Assembly: GCA_036156195.1 (NCBI GenBank) | Contig: JAYZUZ010000009.1 | Coordinates: forward strand, 124,001 to 188,000 | Direction of reading: 5' to 3' | DNA: 64,000 bases | Source of the DNA: Abyssibacter sp036156195 | Lineage (GTDB): Bacteria > Pseudomonadota > Gammaproteobacteria > Nevskiales > OUC007 | In this document: piece by piece, positions 8,021 to 15,249 of the stretch | How positions within the stretch are numbered: the first letter of the stretch is position 1 | Layout: each line of letters begins with the position of its first letter | Made by a program: the position numbers and the translations under genes | Notes under the pieces: model-generated | Told to the model about the DNA's origin: nothing | The model's input: only the letters and a program-made list of their open reading frames with translations | Databases searched by the model: none

Positions 8021-8051
8021 GAACAAGGCCCGGTTTTACCGGGCCTTGTTC
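8021..8051. terminator. Bidirectional intrinsic terminator
   Basis: A perfect 13-base-pair hairpin, GAACAAGGCCCGG and CCGGGCCTTGTTC with a five-base loop, lies between the convergent protease and Nudix genes. Short T-rich edges are present on both strands (TTGTTCG and TTCGTATG), so it can serve both. Confidence 0.75.
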
Positions 8052-8077
8052 GTGATCGCCGTCATCGACCCGACGCA

Positions 8078-8764
8078 CTACCCAGCGCGATTGGGCACCA
8101 CGGCCGGTCCGGCTTGCGCCCAGTCCAGCAAGGGCGTCTGCTCGGCCAGCGTCGCGAAATGGCGGAGCTGTGCAGACTGGGGCGGCAACAAAGCGAACGC
8201 GCCCTGCCGATTCCGGTGTAGCGCTTCTGCCGGAGTGATCCAACAGGCATCCACAATCTCCACACCATCCACTGCAGGCCGGAGGCCCGTCTCAGGAGCC
8301 GCGGTCATGAAAAAGCGCGTGGAATAGCGCAGTGGCGACATGGGCGGCGTGGTCCAGAAGCCCACGTAGTGCAGCGTCGGCAAGGATGAATCGAGCCCCT
8401 CGGCTTGCAGCGTCTCAATGAGCCCGGCACCCGCCAGCAGTTGACGACGAACCGTGCCCAGCGCGTCGGCCGACAATGCGGCCTGCAAACAGGCCACACC
8501 GGTCTCCTCCAGACATTCGCGTATCGCCGCCACGCGATAGGGCTCCAGTGGAGTACGCGCGGCCTGCTCTTCCGACACCGCCCGCTCGGTCAGGCCGTCA
8601 TGCGGTTCGACCAGTCCTCCCGGGAACACCCAGGCACCCGGCGCGAAACGGGCGGTTGTTGGACGCTGAGCCATCAGCACCCGTTGATCCGGCGCCACCA
8701 CGATGAGTCCGGCGGCCGCAAGCGGCGTCACCGGCCTTGTCGCATCAGGGGCCATTTGACTCAA
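8078..8764 (-). CDS. Nudix hydrolase, NUDT19-like with split Nudix box
   Basis: Predicted pyrophosphohydrolase of nucleoside diphosphate-linked compounds; related eukaryotic NUDT19 proteins act on coenzyme A. The 228-residue protein has the opening half of the Nudix motif in VFPGGLVEPHDG (near 50). Only after an insertion of about 25 residues comes the catalytic helix AAIRECLEETGV (near 80). The later TPPMSPLRYSTRFF segment resembles the NUDT19 signature. The insertion and that segment suggest this subfamily rather than MutT. Its start overlaps the stop of the upstream lipoprotein gene by four bases. Substrate cannot be assigned from sequence. Confidence 0.85.
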   Translation of the reverse strand: MSQMAPDATRPVTPLAAAGLIVVAPDQRVLMAQRPTTARFAPGAWVFPGGLVEPHDGLTERAVSEEQAARTPLEPYRVAAIRECLEETGVACLQAALSADALGTVRRQLLAGAGLIETLQAEGLDSSLPTLHYVGFWTTPPMSPLRYSTRFFMTAAPETGLRPAVDGVEIVDACWITPAEALHRNRQGAFALLPPQSAQLRHFATLAEQTPLLDWAQAGPAVVPNRAG

Positions 8765-9177
8765 GATGCGTCTGTACGCTGCCCATCCCAGCCCGCCTCT
8801 GCTTCGACCAGGCGGTACGTCACGCGCTGGGAGAACCGGTCGCCGGCTTTTGCATTGCGGAACCGCCGATAGGCGGCAAAGCCATTCTCACCCAGCCCGC
8901 CAACACCATCTGTCTTGACCCAGTCGGCCACATCCTTGAGCAATCGCAGCTCGACTTCGGCTTCGACCTCGTAGGTGGAATCGTTGATCGCATGCTTGCG
9001 AACAATCTCCACCGAGGTGATCTCATATAATCCTGGAAAGGCGCGCAGACCTGGATACGCCAAGGCTTGGTCCAGCTCGCTGCGCACCACGGCGCCGGGA
9101 TCCGGTCCGGTGGCGCAGCTCGCCAGCAACAGCAACCCCACCCCCATCCACACCGTCAAGGACCACTTCATCGTCAT
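8761..9177 (-). CDS. Small putative lipoprotein
   Basis: A 138-residue protein with a lipoprotein signal: MTMKW, a hydrophobic run, then the lipobox LLASC with Cys21 as the lipidation site. The rest is a soluble domain of about 115 residues rich in charged residues (SVEIVRKHAINDSTYEVEAEVE, shown in part) with no domain I recognise. The frame is open upstream, but only ATG 9177 or the in-frame ATG at 9171 gives a proper signal peptide. Its ATG and that of the divergent RDD gene overlap in CATG. The four-base overlap with the downstream Nudix gene suggests a two-gene operon. Confidence 0.75.
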   Translation of the reverse strand: MTMKWSLTVWMGVGLLLLASCATGPDPGAVVRSELDQALAYPGLRAFPGLYEITSVEIVRKHAINDSTYEVEAEVELRLLKDVADWVKTDGVGGLGENGFAAYRRFRNAKAGDRFSQRVTYRLVEAEAGWDGQRTDAS

Positions 9178-9583
9178 GGCTTCCGTCACGTCGCCTGCCA
9201 GTCTCTGGATTCGTCTCGCCGCCATAGTCTACGACAGCCTCCTGGTTGCCGGGATCTGGATGCTCGGCACGTTTGCCCTGATGCCGTTCACGGGGGGCGC
9301 CATTGACGCACCGTGGTACCGCATCTACCTGTTCGCGCTGACCGCACTGTTTTTTGTCGGTTTCTGGTGCCGTGCTGGCCAGACACTGGGCATGCAGGCC
9401 TGGCGTCTGCGGGTGCGCAGCCGGGATGGTCAACGCCTCATGTTGACGCAAGGCGTGGTGCGTCTGGCCGTCGCCTGGCTGACGCTCGGTGCCAGCCTGC
9501 TCTGGTGCCTGATCGACCCCGAGCGCCGCGGCCTGCATGACCTGGTTGCGAACACCGAAGTTGTCCGCGAACCTCGTGCCTGA
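9176..9583 (+). CDS. RDD-family integral membrane protein
   Basis: A 135-residue inner-membrane protein of the RDD family, whose function is mostly unknown (some members are implicated in Na+/H+ exchange or secretion). The expected Arg-Asp features appear in LWIRLAAIVYDSLLVAGIW near the N-terminus and CLIDPERRGLHDLVANTEVV at the end, around three hydrophobic segments. The frame runs upstream through the antisense of the lipoprotein gene, but homology supports MASVTSPASLWIRLAA. Its start codon overlaps that of the divergent lipoprotein gene, so its promoter must lie inside that gene. Confidence 0.88.
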   Translation: MASVTSPASLWIRLAAIVYDSLLVAGIWMLGTFALMPFTGGAIDAPWYRIYLFALTALFFVGFWCRAGQTLGMQAWRLRVRSRDGQRLMLTQGVVRLAVAWLTLGASLLWCLIDPERRGLHDLVANTEVVREPRA

Positions 9584-9655
9584 GCGCGACCATGGAATCG
9601 ATCAGCGTCAGTGGGGTCCAATTCGACCCGTCCAACGACGTCCTTGAACTGATCC

Positions 9656-11455
9656 ATGCTTCGATGGTTCTGCTGCTGGCTACTTGCGCTCGCCCCCATG
9701 CTCGCCACCGGCTATAGCGCCCAGAACGGCGGGCTGGTTGACGCGCACGGCAATCCCCTCCAGCTGCGAGGCGTCAACTGGTTTGGCTTCGAGACCGAAA
9801 CCCATGCCCCGCATGGCCTGTGGGCGCGGTCTTGGCGCGACATGCTGGACCAGATCGAGTCCATCGGCGCCAACGCGATCCGGGTACCGGTTTGCCCCGC
9901 CACGATTCACGGCACCGCCACACGCGGGATCGACCCTGACCTGAACCCGGACCTGGTCGATCTGGATTCCGCGGCACTCTTGGATCGACTGATCCAGGCG
10001 ATGAGCGACCGCGGACTGTACGTCTTGCTCGACCACCACCGACCCGACTGCCAGCAAATCTCCGAGCTGTGGCATAGCCCGGGCTATAGCGAACAGGACT
10101 GGATCAACGACCTGGAGACGCTGGCGCGCCGATTTCGCGATGTTCCCGGCGTCCTCGGCATCGACCTCAAGAACGAACCTCATGGTGCGGCCACCTGGGG
10201 TGCCGGAGAGCCGCGTACAGACTGGAACCACGCCGCAGAGCGCGCCGGTGCTGCGGTATTGCGTATCGCTCCCCTCTGGCTGTTGTTCGTCGAAGGCATC
10301 GCCGATGCTGGCCCCTGCTCCACCGGGACGGGACCCGCATTCTGGGGAGAAAACCTGGAGCCGATGGCTTGCACACCACTGGACCTGCCTCCCGACCGGC
10401 TGGTCTTGGCACCGCATACCTATGGTCCAGACGTTCATCCTCAGCCGTACTTCGACGACCCGCGGTTTCCGGCCAATATGCCTGCGATCTGGGAGCGCCG
10501 GTTCGGGCAGTTTGTCGATCAGGGTTACACCGTCTTACTCGGTGAATTCGGCGGACGCTATGGAGACGGCGATCCGCGCGACCGCGCCTGGCAGGACGCC
10601 CTGATCCACTACCTGATCAGCAAGGGCGTGCGCTCCGGCTTCTATTGGTCATGGAACCCGAACTCCGATGACACCGGCGGGCTGTTGCAAGACGACTGGC
10701 ACAGCCTGCAATCCGAGAAGGTCGCCCTGCTACGCAGACTTTGGTTTGCAGAGGACCACCCCGGGGTCACCGATACGGACACCCCGCTGACTCAGGCCCG
10801 CATCGCGACACCACCTAGCCCTGACGCTGCCCCGCCGACGCCACGCGACGTCACGCCCCGGCTGCCCAACCCGCCCAGCAGTGACGAGCAGGCGCTAACC
10901 ACGCGAATTGACCGGCTCTCCACCTGGGCTCAGGGATTATGCGAGCAGATCACCGTCCGCAACACGGGGGATCAGCCGCTGCGCTGGGAAGTCGTCGAAG
11001 CGCTGCCGGGACGGATCACCCAGCTTTGGAACGCGCATTCTGCGCCCCGAGGCGAGCTGACGCAGTTTCGTGGAGTGGCCTGGAACGCCACCCTCCCGCC
11101 CGACACCTCCGCACATTTCGGCTACTGTCTGGATCGGGCAAACACTCACCGCCCGCCGCGCACACAAGACGACGCAGACAACAACGCAGACGGCATCGCC
11201 CTCCAACTGAATGTGCAGTCCGACTGGGGCCAGGGCTACTGCGTCCAGGCCCAGGTCCGCAACACCGGTGCTCACATGCGCCCGTGGGTCGTGGATGTCC
11301 CAATCGAGGGGCAACTGCGGGAACTGTGGAATGCCCAGCACAGCCGTTCGGGCGATCAGCTACAGGTCCGTGGATTGGCGCATAACGCCCAGCTGCAACC
11401 CGGCTCGCAAACGGAATTCGGCTTTTGCGCTCTGCGCAGACCCGATGCAGGATGA
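9656..11455 (+). CDS. Secreted GH5 endoglucanase with two C-terminal CBM2-like modules
   Basis: Predicted extracellular cellulase cleaving beta-1,4-glucan. A 599-residue precursor with a signal peptide (about residues 1-21) is followed by a GH5 (beta/alpha)8 catalytic domain at about 24-365. The acid/base is Glu174 in IDLKNEPHG and the nucleophile is Glu297 in LLGEFGGRYG; GVNWFGFET and HTYGPD are also family-typical. A Pro/Thr-rich linker spans about 375-415. Two diverged repeats follow at about 418-491 and 518-591. Each has W-x-QG-x-C, a VRNTG, an LWNA, a GxAxNAxLxPG and an FGxC, the layout of a family 2 carbohydrate-binding module. No ribosome binding site stands out before ATG 9656. Confidence 0.92.
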   Translation: MLRWFCCWLLALAPMLATGYSAQNGGLVDAHGNPLQLRGVNWFGFETETHAPHGLWARSWRDMLDQIESIGANAIRVPVCPATIHGTATRGIDPDLNPDLVDLDSAALLDRLIQAMSDRGLYVLLDHHRPDCQQISELWHSPGYSEQDWINDLETLARRFRDVPGVLGIDLKNEPHGAATWGAGEPRTDWNHAAERAGAAVLRIAPLWLLFVEGIADAGPCSTGTGPAFWGENLEPMACTPLDLPPDRLVLAPHTYGPDVHPQPYFDDPRFPANMPAIWERRFGQFVDQGYTVLLGEFGGRYGDGDPRDRAWQDALIHYLISKGVRSGFYWSWNPNSDDTGGLLQDDWHSLQSEKVALLRRLWFAEDHPGVTDTDTPLTQARIATPPSPDAAPPTPRDVTPRLPNPPSSDEQALTTRIDRLSTWAQGLCEQITVRNTGDQPLRWEVVEALPGRITQLWNAHSAPRGELTQFRGVAWNATLPPDTSAHFGYCLDRANTHRPPRTQDDADNNADGIALQLNVQSDWGQGYCVQAQVRNTGAHMRPWVVDVPIEGQLRELWNAQHSRSGDQLQVRGLAHNAQLQPGSQTEFGFCALRRPDAG

Positions 11456-11481
11456 GAATCTCACCTCCAACGGGCTGACCT

Positions 11482-11970
11482 ATGCGGCAATGGCTGACAC
11501 TCGGACTGCTCGCACTGACAGGTCCCGCTTGGGCCGGCAGCGCGAGCGATTTTGATTTCTGGCTGGGCCACTGGGAGCTGACCTGGGGTTCAGATGGCCG
11601 GGCCACGAACCGCGTGGCGCGCGTTCTTGACGAGCACGTCATTCTCGAACAATTTGATGCGCGCCCCGGGGATCAGTTGGCCGGCATGAGCGTCACGGTT
11701 TATGACGGCAAAACCGATCAATGGCGACAAACCTGGGTGGACAACACGGGTGCCTACCTGGACTTTACGGGCGGCCTGAACCCGGATGGAAGCATGGAAT
11801 TGTTCCGCCCCGCCCAGACCGCAGACGGCCAACCCATGCTCCAGCGCATGGTCTGGTACAACATCCGACCCGATTCCCTGGACTGGAACTGGGAGCGCTC
11901 CACCGACGGCGGCGCAAGCTGGCAAACGGTTTGGAAGATCCACTACCAGCGCCAGCCAGCCGAGCGCTAA
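11482..11970 (+). CDS. Small exported protein, DUF1579-like lipocalin-type fold
   Basis: A 162-residue exported protein with a short signal peptide ending near AWAGS. The mature part opens with DFDFWLGHWELTW, alternates hydrophobic and polar residues as in a beta-barrel, and has repeated Trp/Asp motifs (WRQTWVDNTGAYLDF, LDWNWERSTDGG). This resembles DUF1579-type proteins, small calycin-like barrels of unknown ligand. It follows the cellulase by 26 bases and may share its transcript, so a role with sugars or lipids is possible but only inferred. Confidence 0.65.
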   Translation: MRQWLTLGLLALTGPAWAGSASDFDFWLGHWELTWGSDGRATNRVARVLDEHVILEQFDARPGDQLAGMSVTVYDGKTDQWRQTWVDNTGAYLDFTGGLNPDGSMELFRPAQTADGQPMLQRMVWYNIRPDSLDWNWERSTDGGASWQTVWKIHYQRQPAER

Positions 11971-11997
11971 CCCGGACGCGACAAACCCCACATCGAT

Positions 11998-12627
11998 TCA
12001 GAAATCGACCGCCAAGCCCAGGCGGTAGTCGGTGGTATCCAGCGTGTCATAGTCACGCACCGAGGCCACCAGCGAAAACTCGTCGCTCAGGCCCAGTCGA
12101 AAACCGGCCAGAAGGATGGACTCGTCCTCGTCATCTGTTTCTGAGTCCGTCAAATCGACAAAGCTGTAGCGCCCGAACAGCTCGCTACGTTCGCCAACGG
12201 GCAAGGACATTCCCAGCGAACCACCCACGCCATTGCGGCGAATCGTGGTGACCTCGGTCATGGCCGTGGTGGGGTCATCATCCTGAAGCCTGACGCGCAT
12301 GTGCTCGAAGCTCACCGCCAGCTGCAGAGACAATCCAGCCAAGGCGTCAACGACGTAACGCGGCCCCGCACCCAGACTCCCGGTGATCAAGTCCAGTTCC
12401 GGCGCGTCATCATCGTGCCGCCAGTCGATTTCTCCGTACCAGGCTGCATGCTCCCAGAATGACTTGGCAAAACTGAATCCGAGGCCGCCGTTGCTCGTCC
12501 GCCCGTCGCCCGGCCCACCGAACTCGGTTTGCACAACATGCAACTCGAAGTAATTGGCCTGCGTCGAACCCGCCGCGCTGGCGCCGGCCCACAGCATCAG
12601 GCCAGCGATGACCATTCCCTTGCCCAT
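11998..12627 (-). CDS. Putative outer-membrane beta-barrel protein
   Basis: A 209-residue precursor with a signal peptide ending near GASAAGS. Alternating amphipathic strands separated by Asp/Glu-rich turns follow, and the protein ends YRLGLAVDF; the terminal Phe is the usual BAM-recognition residue of outer-membrane proteins. An 8-10 strand barrel is likely. GGAGA lies upstream of the ATG. No specific family is recognised. It converges on the small exported protein gene and precedes the peroxiredoxin gene's opposite-strand neighbourhood. Confidence 0.7.
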   Translation of the reverse strand: MGKGMVIAGLMLWAGASAAGSTQANYFELHVVQTEFGGPGDGRTSNGGLGFSFAKSFWEHAAWYGEIDWRHDDDAPELDLITGSLGAGPRYVVDALAGLSLQLAVSFEHMRVRLQDDDPTTAMTEVTTIRRNGVGGSLGMSLPVGERSELFGRYSFVDLTDSETDDEDESILLAGFRLGLSDEFSLVASVRDYDTLDTTDYRLGLAVDF

Positions 12628-12729
12628 CGGTGTCTCCTCGTTTGTTATCGCAGCGCCTGGGTTGGCGCCATCGAGATCATAACGAACCGCCGGTCGTGAC
12701 GAGCAGCCACAACCGGCAGTCGCGTGGCC

Positions 12730-13362
12730 TTACTGGGGCTGCTTGACCACCCGTAGATAAGGCCGCTGCTCATCCCAGCCCTCCGGAAACCGCTGACGGG
12801 CTTCCTCGTCCGACACGGAGGGAACGATGATGACATCATCACCCGGCACCCAGTTCACGGGCGTTGCGACCTGATGCTGATCTGTCAGCTGCAGGGAGTC
12901 CAGCACCCGCAGAATCTCATTGAAATTGCGACCGGTGGACGCCGGATACGTAATGGTCAGGCGCACCTTCTTCTGGGGGTCAATGATGAACACCGAGCGC
13001 ACCGTGGTCGTCGCACTGGCATTGGGATGCAGCATGCCGTAGAGCGTTGATACCTTGCGATCTGCATCGGCAATCATCGGGAAATCTGGCCGCGCGCCCT
13101 GAGTTGCCTCGATATCCTCAATCCACCCATGGTGGTCACCCAGAGCGTCGACCGATAACCCGATCACCTGGGTATTGCGCTGAGCGAACTCATTCTTGAG
13201 CTTGGCCGTGTAACCCAGCTCCGTGGTGCAGACCGGCGTGTAGTCCTTGGGGTGGGAAAACAGCACACCCCAACTGTCTCCAAGCCACTCGTGAAAGCGG
13301 ATCGTCCCGAGCGTGGTATCCGCTTCAAAGTCCGGCGCGGTGTCTCCAAGTTGTAGGGTCAT
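12730..13362 (-). CDS. 1-Cys peroxiredoxin (Prx6 type)
   Basis: Thiol peroxidase reducing hydrogen peroxide and organic peroxides. The 210-residue protein has LGDTAPDFEADTT at the start and the peroxidatic Cys45 in HPKDYTPVCTTELG. A long C-terminal arm with PVNWVPGDDVIIVPSVSDEE is typical of Prx6 rather than typical 2-Cys enzymes; no resolving Cys is present in the C-terminal region. Transcribed alone on the minus strand, about 100 bases from the next gene in either direction. I see no OxyR site by eye. Confidence 0.93.
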   Translation of the reverse strand: MTLQLGDTAPDFEADTTLGTIRFHEWLGDSWGVLFSHPKDYTPVCTTELGYTAKLKNEFAQRNTQVIGLSVDALGDHHGWIEDIEATQGARPDFPMIADADRKVSTLYGMLHPNASATTTVRSVFIIDPQKKVRLTITYPASTGRNFNEILRVLDSLQLTDQHQVATPVNWVPGDDVIIVPSVSDEEARQRFPEGWDEQRPYLRVVKQPQ

Positions 13363-13475
13363 GGTTTTCGTCCTTGCGTTGAACCTGGCGCGACGATGCG
13401 CCCGATCCCAGCCGGACTCAAGACATGTCCTTATGCCACGTTGTTACATACCGCACAGGCCGTTGATCATGCGGG

Positions 13476-14816
13476 TCACGCCGCGATGAGGGCCGATCGC
13501 CGCGCCAGACGCCAGGCTAGCAACACGCCGGCCGTGCCAAGCCCCAGAATGATCCCCCACCACAGGGCATCCGGCCCGTAACCGCCCGCAAACGCCAGTC
13601 CGGCTCCCACGGGCATGCCAACAACCCAGTAGGCCACCAGCGTGATGAGCATCGGCCAGCGTGTGTCCTTGAATCCACGCAACGCACCCGCCGATGAGGC
13701 CTGGAGGCAATCAAAAACCTGAAAGAGCGCCGCCCAGAACAACAGGCGTGCCGCCAGCGGAGCAACCGTTGCACTGTCCGTGTACAGCCCCACGATCCAT
13801 TCTGGCGCCAGGAGCATCAGACCCGCCGAGAATGCGGCGAAGACCAAGCTTAGTCCCACCCCAGTCCATCCCGCCCGGCGCGCAGCATCCGGTTGCCCGC
13901 GCCCGATGGCATGGCCGACGCGGACCGTCGTGGCAAACGCAATGCCCAGCGGCACCATGAAGCAGACGGACGAGTAGTTAATGGCAATCTGATGCGCGGC
14001 GGCGGGGACATCACCAAACCGCGCCATGACCAAAGCCGTGGCGCCAAAAAATCCGGCCTCGAAGGTCAACATGACCGCAATCGGCAGGCCCACGCGCATC
14101 CAGTCGTTCACCGTCTCGCGTTGTGGGACGACGCGCCGCGCAAACACCTGCAGCGCCCGCAACGGACCGTGAACGCGGTAGGCCACCAAGAACAAGAGCA
14201 ACATCACCGTATCCGCTACTGCCGTGGCGTAACCGCAGCCCACCGCACCCAGCTGCGGAGCACCCAGTCGCCCCCACATCAGCATGTAGTTCAAGAGCAC
14301 GTTGACCGCCAAACCCGCCAAACCAATGAGCAGGAACGGGCGAGCCTGACCCATACCGTCGGCCCCAAACCGCAGCACCAGCATGACGCTGGCAGCCGGA
14401 GCGCCCAGTGCGACGGCCTGTAAATAGCCAGTCGCCGACGCGGTCGCCGTGGAGGACAACCCCAACCGCCCCATCAATGGCGCTGCGGTAATCCACATCA
14501 GGCCCAGCCAGGCTGCGCCGATCACTAACGCAACCCAGAGACATTGCTGGATATAGGCGCCGATCTCGGCATCTGCCACCCCCCGCCCACGCTGTTGCGC
14601 CACAATGGGCGACAGGCCGTTGGCCAAGCCGATTACCAGCAACCCGAGAATCATCCAGTAGCTGGCGCCCGAGGCGACCGCCGCCAGATCCGTCGCGGAC
14701 AGCCGCCCAGCCATGATCGTGTCGGCCACCCGCGATCCCATCATCGCCAGCTGTGCCAATACGATGGGCACGGCCAACTGTAGACAGGCACGGATTTCGA
14801 CCAGCAAGGCGCTCAC
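13476..14816 (-). CDS. MATE-family multidrug/cation antiporter (NorM-like)
   Basis: Inner-membrane exporter of the MATE family, using a Na+ or H+ gradient to extrude cationic drugs or metabolites. The protein is about 446 residues with twelve predicted membrane helices. It opens EIRACLQLAVPIVLAQLAMM, with the family's VADTIMAGRLSATDLAAV in the first lobe and HQIAINYSSVCFMVPLGIA in the second. The frame is open back to 14870. The GTG at 14816 gives the usual short N-terminus and has AGGG upstream; the longer start adds 18 polar residues. Substrate is unknown. Confidence 0.9.
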   Translation of the reverse strand: MSALLVEIRACLQLAVPIVLAQLAMMGSRVADTIMAGRLSATDLAAVASGASYWMILGLLVIGLANGLSPIVAQQRGRGVADAEIGAYIQQCLWVALVIGAAWLGLMWITAAPLMGRLGLSSTATASATGYLQAVALGAPAASVMLVLRFGADGMGQARPFLLIGLAGLAVNVLLNYMLMWGRLGAPQLGAVGCGYATAVADTVMLLLFLVAYRVHGPLRALQVFARRVVPQRETVNDWMRVGLPIAVMLTFEAGFFGATALVMARFGDVPAAAHQIAINYSSVCFMVPLGIAFATTVRVGHAIGRGQPDAARRAGWTGVGLSLVFAAFSAGLMLLAPEWIVGLYTDSATVAPLAARLLFWAALFQVFDCLQASSAGALRGFKDTRWPMLITLVAYWVVGMPVGAGLAFAGGYGPDALWWGIILGLGTAGVLLAWRLARRSALIAA

Positions 14817-15249
14817 AATCTGACCCTGTATCGGCGAGAGGGCGCGGGAGTCTAGCTGACTCGATCGCAAGCTTGGGCAAGTTCACTTGAACTCGCCCCC
14901 CCCGTCGACTTGGGGCGCAGACTTGGCTTCTTGACTGCCCCACATAAACTCACGGGTAGCCTACAGAGCAAGCAAATTCAGCAAAACGCGACACCTCGTT
15001 CACAGCGCTCCTGCGGCAACCGCCAAAGCGAGTGTAGGCATGACTTGCTGTCACAGCCAAACTGAGGCGCGTCGGCCCGTTCCCGGTCTTCAGGTGACAG
15101 CCACTCGGCGCTTAGTGCCTGAGCACGTAAATAGCAAAAATTCTTAGTGATGTGTCGCTATTGTCTGTCGGGATGCCCTCGATTAGTCTTAAGCACAAGA
15201 ATCGGAGACGCCGCTGGCACCAGAAGCGTCATTTTTTTGGGGAGGGTAA
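14817..15249. other. Intergenic region before the Big_1 lipoprotein gene
   Basis: About 430 bases without a supportable gene, becoming AT-richer from roughly 15100. A possible promoter is TTGTCT (15161-15166), 17 bases, then TAGTCT (15184-15189), with only a moderate -10 match. GGGGAGGG just before 15250 is a strong ribosome binding site for the next gene. I looked for riboswitch cores and transposon ends and saw neither. Confidence 0.5.

Noticed and set aside
14817..15249. Riboswitch or mobile-element end before the Big_1 gene
   Set aside because: I looked for cyclic di-GMP riboswitch core bases and for terminal inverted repeats or target-site duplications and found none.
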